The position numbers and the translations under genes are program-made. This document shows positions 8,040-16,975 of a stretch of DNA of 64,000 nucleotides, in pieces. Position 1 is the stretch's first letter, and each line of letters begins with the position of its first letter. The notes below the pieces were generated by a model that searched no databases, was not told the DNA's origin, and saw only the letters and a program-made list of their open reading frames with translations. The stretch covers positions 434,001 to 498,000 of the forward strand of contig NZ_QXFN01000005.1 in assembly GCF_004886325.1 (NCBI RefSeq), given 5' to 3'. This stretch comes from Cellulomonas telluris (GTDB taxonomy: Bacteria > Actinomycetota > Actinomycetes > Actinomycetales > Cellulomonadaceae).

Positions 8040-9263
8040 TCAGGCCCGCCGCAGGAGGGAGACGACGTCGACCCCCGCGCGGGCGAACCGGTCGACGTGC
8101 GGCGGGAACCCGTCCGCGCGCACCAGCACCCCGTCGCGGCTCGTGAACACGTCTGCGGTCTCGACGACCCCCGCCTCGACCCGACCCGGCACGGCCACGA
8201 TCTCCCGCGTCCGGCGGCGTCCGCGGCGGTCGAGCTCGAGGTGGACGACGAGGTCGACCGCGGACGCGACGGTCGGGACGACGAAGCGGTCGGAGATGTT
8301 CTCCCCCGCGAGCAGCGGCAGGGTGCACAGCTTGGTGATCGCCTCGCGGGCCGAGCTCGCGTGGATGGTGCACATCGCCGGCACGCCGGCGTTGAGCGCG
8401 ATGAGCAGGTCCAGCGCCTCGGCCTCGCGCACCTCGCCGACGAGGATCCGGTCGGGCCGCATGCGCAGCGCCTCCTTCACGAGGCGGCGCAGGTTGATCT
8501 CCCCGGTGCCCTCGAGGTTCGCCTGCCGGCACTGCATCGCCACCCAGTCCCGCAGCGCCGGCCGCAGCTCGAAGACCTCCTCGCAGCTGATCACCCGCTC
8601 GCGCGGCGGGACGGCCCCGGCCAGCGCGTTGAGCATCGTCGTCTTGCCCGCCTGCGTCGCCCCAGACACCAGCACGTTGAGTCCCGCGCGCACGGCCGCC
8701 TGCAGGAACGCGGCGGCGTGCGGCGTGAGGGACCCGAGCGCGACGACGTCGTCCAGGCTGGTCGCCCGCACCACGTACTTGCGGATGTTGACGCTCCAGT
8801 GCCGCCGGGTGACGTCGGGGATCACAGCGTGCAGCCGCTCACCCCCGGGCAGCGACGCGTCGACGAACGGCGAGGACAGGTCCAGGCGCCGGCCCGACAC
8901 CTTGAGCATCTGCTCGACGAGGTCGCGCACCTGCGCCTGCGTGAGGATCGTCGTCGTCAGCTCCGGCTCGCCCCGCCGGGCGACGAAGACCTCCGTCGGG
9001 CTGTTGATCCAGATCTCCTCGACCTCGTCGTCGTCGAGGTAGCGCTGGAGCGGCCCGAGGCCGGCGACGGCGTCGACGACCGCCTTGTGCACCGCGGCGG
9101 CGTCCGCGAGCGGCGGCACCGCGCCGAGCAGCGAGCGCTCGTCGTAGTCCGCGATCGCCGCCTGGACCAGCGCGTGCACGCCCGCCCGGTCGCGCACCGG
9201 GTCGACGCCGCGACGGCGGATCAGCTCGCGCACCTCGCCCTCGAGGATCGCCACGCCGTCCAT
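8040..9263 (-). CDS. tadA: Tad pilus assembly ATPase TadA/CpaF
   Basis: 407 aa. A secretion ATPase of the VirB11/CpaF family with Walker A GATQAGKTT at about residues 200-208, an Asp box (ERVISCEEVFEL), Walker B RPDRILVGEVRE, and the His box in MCTIHASSA. The ATG at 9263 is preceded by GGAGG at 5 nt, which decides it over the GTG 15 nt upstream. It is the first gene of the operon tadA-tadB-tadC-flp-TadE-TadE-TadG. The CpaE/TadZ-like gene that often precedes tadA is absent here. Confidence 0.92.
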   Translation of the reverse strand: MDGVAILEGEVRELIRRRGVDPVRDRAGVHALVQAAIADYDERSLLGAVPPLADAAAVHKAVVDAVAGLGPLQRYLDDDEVEEIWINSPTEVFVARRGEPELTTTILTQAQVRDLVEQMLKVSGRRLDLSSPFVDASLPGGERLHAVIPDVTRRHWSVNIRKYVVRATSLDDVVALGSLTPHAAAFLQAAVRAGLNVLVSGATQAGKTTMLNALAGAVPPRERVISCEEVFELRPALRDWVAMQCRQANLEGTGEINLRRLVKEALRMRPDRILVGEVREAEALDLLIALNAGVPAMCTIHASSAREAITKLCTLPLLAGENISDRFVVPTVASAVDLVVHLELDRRGRRRTREIVAVPGRVEAGVVETADVFTSRDGVLVRADGFPPHVDRFARAGVDVVSLLRRA

Positions 9264-9410
9264 GCCACCTCCGGCCACGATGTCGGATTCGCCCGTTTCG
9301 ACCCGTCACGGTAGGGCATGACCCACGGGCCCAGCCGGGGTTGTCCACATGGCAGCGGCGCACCCGCGCCCGTCGGGCCGGGACGGCGCCCCGGTCGCCC
9401 GGGACCCCAG

Positions 9411-9416
9411 TACCGT
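9411..9416 (+). promoter_or_regulatory. -10 box (TACCGT) of a leaderless start
   Basis: TACCGT lies 6 nt before the GTG of the epimerase gene. Transcription would start at or next to the start codon, and no ribosome-binding site is present. Confidence 0.5.
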
Positions 9417-9422
9417 GAACCC

Positions 9423-10331
9423 GTGACCAGTCCCTACCCCACCGGCGACCAGCACGAGCTGCGGCTCGGCGACCAGGTCGCCGTCATCACGTCCGTCGGC
9501 GCGAGCATCCGCGAGTACCGGGTGGGCGACCGCGACGTCGTCCTGCCGTTCGCCGCCGAGTCCCTCGCCCCCGCGTTCTCCGGCGCAGTCCTGGCACCGT
9601 GGCCCAACCGCATCCGCGACGGCGTCTACGGCTACCGCGGGAAGACCTACCAGCTGCACCTGAGCGAGCCGCCGCGCGGCGTCGCGATCCACGGCCTCGT
9701 CGCGCACGCGCGCTTCGACGCGTTGGAGCAGTCGGCGGAGGCCGTCACGCTGCGCCACGACCTCGTGCCGACGCCCGGCTACCCCTGGCCCGTCCGCGTC
9801 GAGGTGACCTACCGCCTCACCGAGCGCGGCCTCGACGTCACCACGGTGGCGACCAACCTCGGCGAGGACGTCGCCCCGTACGGGCTCGGCTTCCACCCGT
9901 GGCTGTCGCCCGGGCCCGGCACCGTCGACGAGTGCACCCTGCAGGTCGACGCGCAGCGGCACGTGACGGTGGACAACCGCCTGCTGCCGACCGGCAGCGA
10001 GTCGGTCTCGGGCGTCTTCGACCTGCGTGAGCCGAAGCCGCTCGCGGGCGTCGTGCTCGACGACGCCTGGCTCGAGCCGATCCGCGACGCCGACGGCCTG
10101 TCCTGGATCCGCCTGACCGGCTCCGACGGCCGCACGGTCGCCATGTGGGCCGACGAGACCCTGCCCGCCTGGCAGGTCTGCACGGGCGACGGCCTGGAGG
10201 GCATCGAGCGCGGCGGGGTCGCCGCCGAGCCGATGACCTGCATCGCCGACGCGTTCCGCACGTGCGACCTGCTCGTCGAGCTCGAGCCCGGCACGGCGCA
10301 CGAGGCCCGCTGGGGCGTCGGGCTCGTCTGA
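9423..10331 (+). CDS. Aldose 1-epimerase family protein
   Basis: 302 aa. A galactose-mutarotase-like sugar epimerase that interconverts alpha and beta anomers or acts on a related sugar phosphate. It contains APWPNRIRDGVYGYRGK near residue 62, IHGLVAHARF with the conserved active-site His (about residue 92), and GFHPWLSP with the second His. The last part includes VCTGDGLEGIERGGVAAEPMTCIADAF, typical of the family. Start chosen at the GTG that follows TACCGT by 6 nt. The gene stands alone and ends at a strong hairpin. Confidence 0.88.
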   Translation: MTSPYPTGDQHELRLGDQVAVITSVGASIREYRVGDRDVVLPFAAESLAPAFSGAVLAPWPNRIRDGVYGYRGKTYQLHLSEPPRGVAIHGLVAHARFDALEQSAEAVTLRHDLVPTPGYPWPVRVEVTYRLTERGLDVTTVATNLGEDVAPYGLGFHPWLSPGPGTVDECTLQVDAQRHVTVDNRLLPTGSESVSGVFDLREPKPLAGVVLDDAWLEPIRDADGLSWIRLTGSDGRTVAMWADETLPAWQVCTGDGLEGIERGGVAAEPMTCIADAFRTCDLLVELEPGTAHEARWGVGLV

Positions 10332-10349
10332 GACCCGTCACGACGGACC

Positions 10350-10383
10350 GAGGGCCGGCGGTGCACCTGCACCGCCGGCCCTC
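10350..10383. terminator. Bidirectional terminator hairpin
   Basis: A perfect 16-bp stem (GAGGGCCGGCGGTGCA and its complement) with a 2-nt CC centre lies between the convergent epimerase and VanY genes. There is no T-run, as is common in GC-rich actinobacteria. Confidence 0.8.
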
Positions 10384-10415
10384 GTCACGTCCGTCCCCGT
10401 CGCGGGGCGCAGGCG

Positions 10416-11318
10416 TCAGCCGTAGAACTCGCCGTCCGCCTTCACGCCCTTGATGTACTCCCAGTGCCACGGCTCGTACGGGCCGGAGCCGCCGCGCTTG
10501 GCCCACGTGGGGTTCTCCCACCCGTACACGGGGGCGTTCTCGTTCATCCACGCGAACCGGGTGCTGTTGTTCTGCAGGCCGCACAGGTCGACCGCGAGGC
10601 CCCAGCCGTGGTTGCTCTTGCCGGGCGTCGCCGCGAGGCCGCCCTTCTGCGCCTTGACGGCCCGCTGCTCCGCGAGGGTGCGGTAGCCGTCCGTCAGGCA
10701 GATGTCGGTGCCGAACCGGGCGACGTACGCCGTGTTGAGCTCGGCGAGCGCGACGGCCGCGTCGGCGCGGATCTGCGTGACGCCGTCCCAGAGGGTGCAC
10801 AGGTCGTCGGTCGAGAGCTGCCCGTTCGCGCCCGTCGGGCGCGCGGTGCCGTCGCAGCCCGGCAGGGCCGAGCGCTCGGCGGCGCGGGAGACGTCCATCT
10901 GCGACCGCAGGCGGGCGGAGCCGTCGGCGGAGACCAGCGAGGACGGCGGCAGGTCCGACAGCGGCAGGGCCGTCAGCGCGCTCACGGTCGTCGGGTAGTC
11001 CGGGTCGACGGTGGGGCCGAGGACGATCTCCCCGTCCGCCACGCCCTGCGACACCGGCACGACGACCGTGACGCCGACGAGCGCGGCGAGCACGCCGAGC
11101 CGTCCGACGACGGTCGTGGAGCGGCGGCGGGCGGGTGCCGGGTCGCCGTGGGCGGCGGCCGGGAGCGCCTCGACCGCGGCCGGCGCAGCCGGGACGTCGA
11201 CGCGCCGCGAGCGGCTGCGGGAGGCGTTCTCCTCACGGAGGGAACGGCGGGTCCGGGTCGTCGGCTCCGCTGCGTGCGACCCCACGACACCTCCGTCCGA
11301 CCCGCTGTTCACCCGCAC
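10416..11318 (-). CDS. VanY-family D-Ala-D-Ala carboxypeptidase, membrane-anchored
   Basis: 300 aa. A basic, disordered N-terminus (about 1-70) is followed by one hydrophobic segment (about 72-92, VVGRLGVLAALVGVTVVVPVS) and an extracytoplasmic VanY/M15 peptidase domain. The zinc-site motif SNHGWGLAVDLCG gives His and Asp ligands and EPWHWEY gives the catalytic Glu and a His ligand. An extra Cys pair (GCDG and CTLW) may be a disulphide. It probably trims peptidoglycan stem peptides. Nothing nearby suggests glycopeptide resistance. Confidence 0.9.
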   Translation of the reverse strand: MRVNSGSDGGVVGSHAAEPTTRTRRSLREENASRSRSRRVDVPAAPAAVEALPAAAHGDPAPARRRSTTVVGRLGVLAALVGVTVVVPVSQGVADGEIVLGPTVDPDYPTTVSALTALPLSDLPPSSLVSADGSARLRSQMDVSRAAERSALPGCDGTARPTGANGQLSTDDLCTLWDGVTQIRADAAVALAELNTAYVARFGTDICLTDGYRTLAEQRAVKAQKGGLAATPGKSNHGWGLAVDLCGLQNNSTRFAWMNENAPVYGWENPTWAKRGGSGPYEPWHWEYIKGVKADGEFYG

Positions 11319-11468
11319 CTGGCTGTGCGGTCACGGAACCATAACGGCCTCCTGGCACCGCGTCCAAGGCCCTGATCGGGGTGCATGCCGGTCCAGAACC
11401 GGACAGACCGGACGACACACCTGTCGACACGCCGGGCCGCGAGGACGAAGGTCACACCGACGGACGCG

Positions 11469-12512
11469 TCAGTGCAGCTGCCCCCGCTGCATCGCGTCCC
11501 GGACCTCGCCGACCAGCTCCTCGAGGATGTCCTCGAGGAACACGACGCCGACGGCGCGGCCGTCCGCGTCGACGCGGGCCAGGTGCGACCCCGACCGCTG
11601 CATCGCCGCGAGCGCGGTCTCCACCTCGTCGTCCGGCGCGACGACGGCGAGCGTGCGCACGCGCCAGGTCGGGACGGGCAGGGTCCGCGAGACGTCGTCG
11701 GCGTACAGCACGTCCTTGATGTGCAGGTACCCCGTGGGCGTCCCGGCGGCGTCCGCGACCGGGAAGCGGCTGAACCCCGTGCGGGCCACCAGGTGCTCGA
11801 TCTCGTCGGGCGTGCTGCCCTCCGTCACCGTCACGAGCTCGTCCACGGGGACCATCACCTCGGCGGCCGTGCGGTCGGAGAACTCGATCGCCCCCGCGAG
11901 CAGGCCCTGCTCGTCGGCCAGCAGACCCTCCGCCTGCGAGCGCTCGACGATGTGCTGCACCTCCTCCGCCGTGAACGCCGACGCGACCTCGTCCTGCGGC
12001 TCCACGCGGAACGCGCGCAGCACGTGATTCGCGAGCCAGTTCAGCGCGGAGATGACGGGGCGCAGCACGCGCGCGACCCACACCAGCGCGGGGCCGAACA
12101 GCAGCACCGCGCGGTCCGGGCCGGCGACGGCCAGGTTCTTCGGCACCATCTCGCCGAGCACGACGTGCAGGTACACCACGACGAGCAGCGCGATGACGAA
12201 CGCGATCGGGTGCGTGAGCGCGTCAGGGACGCCGAGCGCGTGCAGCGGGTCCTCGATGAGGTGCGCGATCGCGGGCTCGGCGACGAGGCCGAGGCTGGTC
12301 GAGCAGACGGTGATGCCCAGCTGCGCGGCGGCGAGCATGAGCGAGACGTGCTCCATCGCCCACAGCACGGTGACGGCCCGCTTGTCCCCCGCCTCGGCGA
12401 GCGGCTCGACCGCGGAGCGCCGCGCGGACATGAGCGCGAACTCGGCACCGACGAAGAACGCGTTGGCCGCGAGGAGCACGACCGCGAGCAGGAGCGCCAG
12501 GGTGCTGTCCAT
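11469..12512 (-). CDS. CorC/HlyC-type CNNM-CBS membrane protein
   Basis: 347 aa. The N-terminal DUF21/CNNM transmembrane domain (about 1-190) contains FFVGAEFALMSARRSAVEPL and VLGEMVPKNLAVA, and a CBS pair follows (about 215-340). It lacks a clear C-terminal CorC_HlyC domain, so it is the short member of the pair. Such proteins are linked to Mg/Co ion transport. Its ATG shares one base with the stop of the gene before it, so the two paralogues are co-translated. Confidence 0.88.
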   Translation of the reverse strand: MDSTLALLLAVVLLAANAFFVGAEFALMSARRSAVEPLAEAGDKRAVTVLWAMEHVSLMLAAAQLGITVCSTSLGLVAEPAIAHLIEDPLHALGVPDALTHPIAFVIALLVVVYLHVVLGEMVPKNLAVAGPDRAVLLFGPALVWVARVLRPVISALNWLANHVLRAFRVEPQDEVASAFTAEEVQHIVERSQAEGLLADEQGLLAGAIEFSDRTAAEVMVPVDELVTVTEGSTPDEIEHLVARTGFSRFPVADAAGTPTGYLHIKDVLYADDVSRTLPVPTWRVRTLAVVAPDDEVETALAAMQRSGSHLARVDADGRAVGVVFLEDILEELVGEVRDAMQRGQLH

Positions 12513-13828
12513 CAGGCCCCCGCCTCCTCGGTCGCGACGGCCTCGACGCGCACGCGCTCGACCCGGCGCCCGTCCATCCGCTCGACGTGCAGGCGCACCG
12601 AACCCTCCACGACCTCGTCGCCCTCCACCGGGATGCGGCCCAGCCGCGCCATCAGGAGCCCGCCGAGCGTCTCGTAGGGGCCCTCGTCGGGCACGCGCAG
12701 GCCCGTCGCCTCGTGCAGCTCGTCGGGGCGCAGGACGCCCGGCAGGACCCAGGCGCCGTCCGCGCGCCGCGCGAGCGTGCTGCGCGTGCGGTCGTGCTCG
12801 TCGGCGACCTCGCCCACGAGCTCCTCCACGACGTCCTCGAGCGTGACGACGCCCGAGGTGCCGCCGTACTCGTCGACGACGACGGCCATCTGCAGCCCCT
12901 GCGCGCGCAGCTCGACGAGCAGCGGCCCGAGGCCCACGGTCTCGGGCACCCGGGGCGCCTCGACCATGAGCGCCGGCGCGGGGACCTCGGCACGGCGCTC
13001 GTGCGGCACGGCCATCGCCTTGCGCAGGTGCACGAGCCCGACGACGTCGTCGGTCGAGTCGCCGATGACCGGGAAGCGCGAGTGGCCCGTCTGCCGGGCC
13101 AGCGCCATGACGCCCGCGGCGGTGTCGTCGCGGCGCACCACGACCATGCGGGTGCGGTCCGTCATGACGTCGACCGCGGTCAGGCGGGAGAAGTCGATCG
13201 AGTTGGTCAGCAGCGTGGCGGTGGACGCGTCGAGCGTGCCCTGCTCGGCCGAGCGGCGCACGAGCGAGGCGAGCTCGGCGGGCGAGCGCGCGCCCGACAG
13301 CTCCTCGCGCGGCTCGACGCCGACGCGGCGCAGCAGCGCGTTCGCGGTCCCGTTCGTCATCGCGATCACCGCGCGCAGCCCGGTGGTGAAGCCGACCTGC
13401 AGCGGCGCGACGAGTCGCGCGGTGCCCAGGGGGCTGGCGATCGCGAAGTTCTTCGGCACGAGCTCGCCGAACAGCATGGAGAAGCCGTTGACGAGCACGA
13501 GGGCGAGGGCGCCCGCCACGGCGCCCGCGACGGCGCGCGACAGCCCGGTGGACTCCAGCGGCACGCCGAGCAGCCGCACGACGGCGGGCTGCGTCGTGTA
13601 GCCGAGCAGCACGGTCGTCAGGGTGATGCCGACCTGCGCCCCGGAGAGCTGGGTCGACAGCCGGCGCAGCGCGCGGACCACGGCGCGGCCGCGCGCGTCG
13701 TCCTGCCCCTCCTGCTGCTCGACGAGGCCCGGGTCGAGCGTGACGAGCGAGAACTCGGCGGCGACGAAGACGGCGGTGCCGAGCGTGAGCAGGACGCCCA
13801 GCCCGACGAGCAGCCAGTCGGTCAGCAC
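12512..13828 (-). CDS. CorC/HlyC-type CNNM-CBS membrane protein, long paralogue
   Basis: 438 aa. CNNM domain with FVAAEFSLVTLDP and LFGELVPKNFAIA, two CBS repeats, then a C-terminal CorC_HlyC transporter-associated domain (about 350-430). The GTG at 13828 puts the first membrane helix (LTDWLLVGLGVLLTLGTAVF) at the N-terminus; longer frames add only Pro/Arg-rich sequence. First gene of a two-gene unit with the short paralogue. The leader upstream is long and structured. Confidence 0.88.
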   Translation of the reverse strand: MLTDWLLVGLGVLLTLGTAVFVAAEFSLVTLDPGLVEQQEGQDDARGRAVVRALRRLSTQLSGAQVGITLTTVLLGYTTQPAVVRLLGVPLESTGLSRAVAGAVAGALALVLVNGFSMLFGELVPKNFAIASPLGTARLVAPLQVGFTTGLRAVIAMTNGTANALLRRVGVEPREELSGARSPAELASLVRRSAEQGTLDASTATLLTNSIDFSRLTAVDVMTDRTRMVVVRRDDTAAGVMALARQTGHSRFPVIGDSTDDVVGLVHLRKAMAVPHERRAEVPAPALMVEAPRVPETVGLGPLLVELRAQGLQMAVVVDEYGGTSGVVTLEDVVEELVGEVADEHDRTRSTLARRADGAWVLPGVLRPDELHEATGLRVPDEGPYETLGGLLMARLGRIPVEGDEVVEGSVRLHVERMDGRRVERVRVEAVATEEAGA

Positions 13829-14135
13829 GGGCACCCCCGCAGGGGCGCGGGCCCGCGGCACGGGGCCGGGGCGGGGCACCGCGTCGCGGTGCCGGGGGCC
13901 GCGCAGGCGCGCGCGCGGCGGGGCGGGGGGTGGCCGGCGGTGTCGCGTCCCGCCCCCGGCCCGGCGGACCGGGTCGCCCGCGGCGCCCGGGGACGACCCG
14001 GTGCGGTGCGTGCGAGGAGGGGGGTGACGCGATGCCGGCAGCGACTTGAGCTGCTCATGGTGGCGACCATCCTACGGACGCCGTGCGCGTCGCGTCCCCC
14101 GGGAAGCCCCCGGGTGCGTGTGCCACCCTGACCCC
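13829..14135. other. 307-bp intergenic region with structured leader
   Basis: Extremely GC-rich sequence between the CorC-like operon and the response regulator. On the minus strand a TAGGAT box near 14072-14077 could start a leader of about 240 nt for the CorC-like gene. It would contain two good hairpins: a 9-bp stem at 13968-13976/13994-14002 and an 8-bp stem at 13875-13882/13886-13893. No known riboswitch pattern is recognisable, and I see no convincing gene. Confidence 0.35.
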
Positions 14136-14897
14136 ATGGTGAACAGCGGGCAGCAGCCGAGCGCCACGACGGTCCTCGTCGTGGAGGACGAGCCGGCAAT
14201 CGCGCAGGCCATCGTGCACCGCCTCTCGGCGGAGGGCTGGCGCGTCGAGTCGGTCGGGGACGGGTACGCGGGCGTGTCCGCCGCGACGCGTCTGCAGCCG
14301 GACGTCGTCGTCCTCGACGTGATGCTGCCCGGCATCGACGGCCTCGAGGTGTGCCGCCGGATCCAGGCGGAGCGTCCCGTGCCGGTGCTCATGCTCACCG
14401 CCCGCGACGACGAGACGGACATGCTCGTCGGCCTCGGGGTCGGCGCCGACGACTACATGACCAAGCCGTTCTCCATGCGCGAGCTGGTGGCCCGCACCAA
14501 GGTCCTGCTGCGCCGCACCGAGCGCGCCGCCCGCGCGGCCGAGCTCGCCGCCGCGCAGCTGCCCGACCCGCCGCTCGTCGCCGGGGACGTGACGATCGAC
14601 CGTGCGCAGCGGCGCGTGCTGCGCGGCGACCGCGAGGTGCACCTGACGCCCACCGAGTTCGACCTGCTGCTCACCCTCGCGCAGACCCCCCGCACCGTGC
14701 TCACGCGCGAGAAGCTGCTGGCCGACGTGTGGGACTGGGTCGACGCGAGCGGCACGCGCACGGTCGACTCCCACGTCAAGGCGCTGCGGCGCAAGCTCGG
14801 TGCGGACCTGATCCGCACCGTGCACGGCGTCGGCTACGCCTTCGAGCCCGTCCCCGCGCCCGGCGAGGGCGTGCCCGGCGAGCCGCAGGACCCGTGA
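14136..14897 (+). CDS. OmpR-family response regulator
   Basis: 253 aa. Receiver domain with acidic residues EDE (17-19), phospho-acceptor Asp61 in VVLDVMLPG, and Lys in MTKPFS. A winged-helix DNA-binding domain follows (about 150-235), with LTPTEFDLLLTLAQ and TVDSHVKALRRKLG. The stop overlaps the GTG of the histidine kinase by 4 nt, so the pair is translationally coupled. The ATG is preceded by CACCCT at 6 nt, possibly leaderless. Confidence 0.93.
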   Translation: MVNSGQQPSATTVLVVEDEPAIAQAIVHRLSAEGWRVESVGDGYAGVSAATRLQPDVVVLDVMLPGIDGLEVCRRIQAERPVPVLMLTARDDETDMLVGLGVGADDYMTKPFSMRELVARTKVLLRRTERAARAAELAAAQLPDPPLVAGDVTIDRAQRRVLRGDREVHLTPTEFDLLLTLAQTPRTVLTREKLLADVWDWVDASGTRTVDSHVKALRRKLGADLIRTVHGVGYAFEPVPAPGEGVPGEPQDP

Positions 14898-16003
14898 GCG
14901 GGCCCACCGGACCCGAGGCACGCCACGCGCGCGGGGGCGCGCGCGGGTGGCAGCTGCCCGACGTGCGCCCGCTGGACCGGCTGCGCAGCATCAAGATCAA
15001 GCTGGGCGTGCTCGTCGCGGCGACCGTGTCGATGGCGGCCCTCATCATCTGGGTGGGCTACCAGCAGACGCTCGGCCCCAGCCGGACGCTCCCCATCGCG
15101 ATCGTCCTGTCGCTGGCCCTGACGCAGCTGCTGGCCCGCGGCATGACGTCGCCCCTGCGCGAGATGACCGCGGCCGCGCGCGCCATGGCCGCCGGCGACT
15201 ACAGCCGCCGCGTGCGCTCCACGAGCCGCGACGAGGTCGGCCAGCTCGCGGACGCGTTCAACACGATGGCGGACGACCTGCAGCAGCTCGACACCTTCCG
15301 CCGCGAGCTCGTCGCGAACGTCTCCCACGAGCTCCGCACGCCCGTCACCGCGCTGCAGGCCCAGCTCGAGAACATGGTCGACGGCGTGAGCGAGCCCGAC
15401 CCGGCGACCCTGCAGACCGCGCTCGCGCAGACCGAGCGGCTCTCGCGGCTGGTGTCGTCCCTCCTGGACCTGTCCCGCGTCGAGGCGGGCGCGGTGCCCC
15501 TGCGGGTCGAGGAGGTCGCCCTCGAGCGGCTGCTCACCCAGGCGGCCGACGAGGCGAGCCTCGTGGGCGCGCAGAAGCGGCTGACGTTCGTGGTGGACGT
15601 CGACCCGCCCGAGCTCACGGTGGCGGCCGACCCGGAGCGGCTGCACCAGGTCGTCGCGAACCTGCTCCACAACGCCGCACGCCACTCCCCCCTCGAGGAC
15701 GAGATCCGCATCGAGGCGAGGCGGGTCGGGCGCGACGTGCGCATCGACGTCGTGGACCACGGCCCCGGCATCGCGCGCGAGCAGCGGGCGCACGTCTTCG
15801 AGCGGTTCGTGCGCGGCAACACGCCGGCGCGCACCGGTCAGGGCTCGACGGGCGGCACCGGCCTGGGCCTGTCGATCGTGCGCTGGGCCGTCGAGCTGCA
15901 CGGCGGCCACGTCGAGGTCGCGGACACGCCCACCGGGTGCACGATGCGCGTGACGCTGCCCGGGGACGGCCGACCCGTGCCCCGCACGGGCGCCCGCCGC
16001 TAG
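14894..16003 (+). CDS. Sensor histidine kinase
   Basis: 369 aa. Two close membrane helices (about 37-56 and 66-82) with an external loop of only about ten residues, so it probably senses within the membrane or from a partner. A HAMP domain follows, then the phospho-acceptor His145 in NVSHELRTP and the HATPase domain with NLLHNAARHS, DHGPGIA and GGTGLGLSI. Cognate of the preceding regulator. An ABC exporter follows after 9 bp and may be its target, as in antibiotic-sensing modules; this is inference. Confidence 0.92.
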   Translation: MSGPTGPEARHARGGARGWQLPDVRPLDRLRSIKIKLGVLVAATVSMAALIIWVGYQQTLGPSRTLPIAIVLSLALTQLLARGMTSPLREMTAAARAMAAGDYSRRVRSTSRDEVGQLADAFNTMADDLQQLDTFRRELVANVSHELRTPVTALQAQLENMVDGVSEPDPATLQTALAQTERLSRLVSSLLDLSRVEAGAVPLRVEEVALERLLTQAADEASLVGAQKRLTFVVDVDPPELTVAADPERLHQVVANLLHNAARHSPLEDEIRIEARRVGRDVRIDVVDHGPGIAREQRAHVFERFVRGNTPARTGQGSTGGTGLGLSIVRWAVELHGGHVEVADTPTGCTMRVTLPGDGRPVPRTGARR

Positions 16004-16006
16004 CCT
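16001..16006 (+). promoter_or_regulatory. -10 box (TAGCCT) inside the kinase stop codon
   Basis: TAGCCT begins with the kinase TAG stop and lies 6 nt before the ABC ATPase ATG. The exporter genes could therefore have their own leaderless transcript besides read-through. Confidence 0.5.
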
Positions 16007-16012
16007 CGACGC

Positions 16013-16975
16013 ATGACCCGCGCCGCCGTCGCCGCGACCGCCGACGCCCGCACGGTGCGTCTGCGGCACCTGACCAAGCAGTTCGGCCCGGTGCGGGCGG
16101 TCGACGACCTGACGATCGACGTGCTGCCCGGCCGCGTGACCGGCTTCCTCGGCCCGAACGGGGCGGGCAAGACGACGACGCTGCGGATGCTGCTCGGGCT
16201 CGTCCGTCCCACGTCCGGCACCGCCACGATCGGCGACGTGCCCTACGGGCGGCTGCGCCGCCCCGCGACCGTCGTCGGCGCCGCGCTGGAGGCGAGCAGC
16301 TTCCACCCGGGCCGGACCGGGCTGGACCACCTGCGCGTGTACGCACCGCAGGCCGGCGTGGGCGACGCGCGGGCGCGGGAGGTCCTGGACCTCGTCGGCC
16401 TCGGCCCCGCCGGCGGGCGCCGCGTCGGCGGCTACTCGCTGGGCATGCGGCAGCGGCTCGCGCTGGCCACGACGCTGCTGGGCGACCCTCCCGTGCTGCT
16501 GCTCGACGAGCCCTCGAACGGGCTCGACCCGGAGGGCATCGCGTGGCTGCGCGGCTTCCTGCGTGCGCTCGCCGCCGAGGGCCGCACCGTGCTCGTGTCG
16601 TCGCACGTGCTGTCCGAGGTGCAGCAGACGGTCGACGACGTCGTGGTGATCGCCCGCGGCCGGCTCGTGCACGCCTCCTCGCTCGACGACCTCGCGCGCC
16701 TGGCCCGGCCGCGGGTGCGGGCGTCGTCGCCGGACGGCGCCCGCCTGGCCGACCTCGTCGCGCGCTCCGGGTGGACGACCGCGGGACCTCCCGCCCGGGC
16801 GGCGGACGGAGCGCTCACGGTCGAGGTGCACGACGTGCCGCCCGCCGTGGTCGGCGCGGCCGCGTTCGCGGCGGGCGTCGAGCTGCACGAGCTCGCGGGC
16901 GTCGGCGCCGGGCTCGAGCAGCTCTTCCTCGACCTCGTCGACCGGCCGGCCGACGTCGCGGGCGGTGCCGCCTGA
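16013..16975 (+). CDS. ABC transporter ATP-binding protein
   Basis: 320 aa. Walker A GPNGAGKTT at about residues 47-55, the signature YSLGMRQRLALA, Walker B VLLLDEPSNGLDP, and an H-loop in VLVSSHVLSE. The extra C-terminal domain of about 80 residues is as in DrrA/BcrA-like drug or lantibiotic exporters. It overlaps the permease gene by one base (TGATG), so the two form one exporter. Position behind a two-component system suggests envelope-stress or antimicrobial export. Confidence 0.9.
   Translation: MTRAAVAATADARTVRLRHLTKQFGPVRAVDDLTIDVLPGRVTGFLGPNGAGKTTTLRMLLGLVRPTSGTATIGDVPYGRLRRPATVVGAALEASSFHPGRTGLDHLRVYAPQAGVGDARAREVLDLVGLGPAGGRRVGGYSLGMRQRLALATTLLGDPPVLLLDEPSNGLDPEGIAWLRGFLRALAAEGRTVLVSSHVLSEVQQTVDDVVVIARGRLVHASSLDDLARLARPRVRASSPDGARLADLVARSGWTTAGPPARAADGALTVEVHDVPPAVVGAAAFAAGVELHELAGVGAGLEQLFLDLVDRPADVAGGAA

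Noticed and set aside
4540-9263. Tad cluster as an unknown secretion system
   Set aside because: Gene content and order are those of a standard actinobacterial Tad/Flp pilus locus.
10350-10383. Hairpins at 10350, 25239 and 57868 as a dispersed repeat family
   Set aside because: They share only GC-rich ends such as GAGGGCC; each lies between convergent genes and is explained as a terminator.
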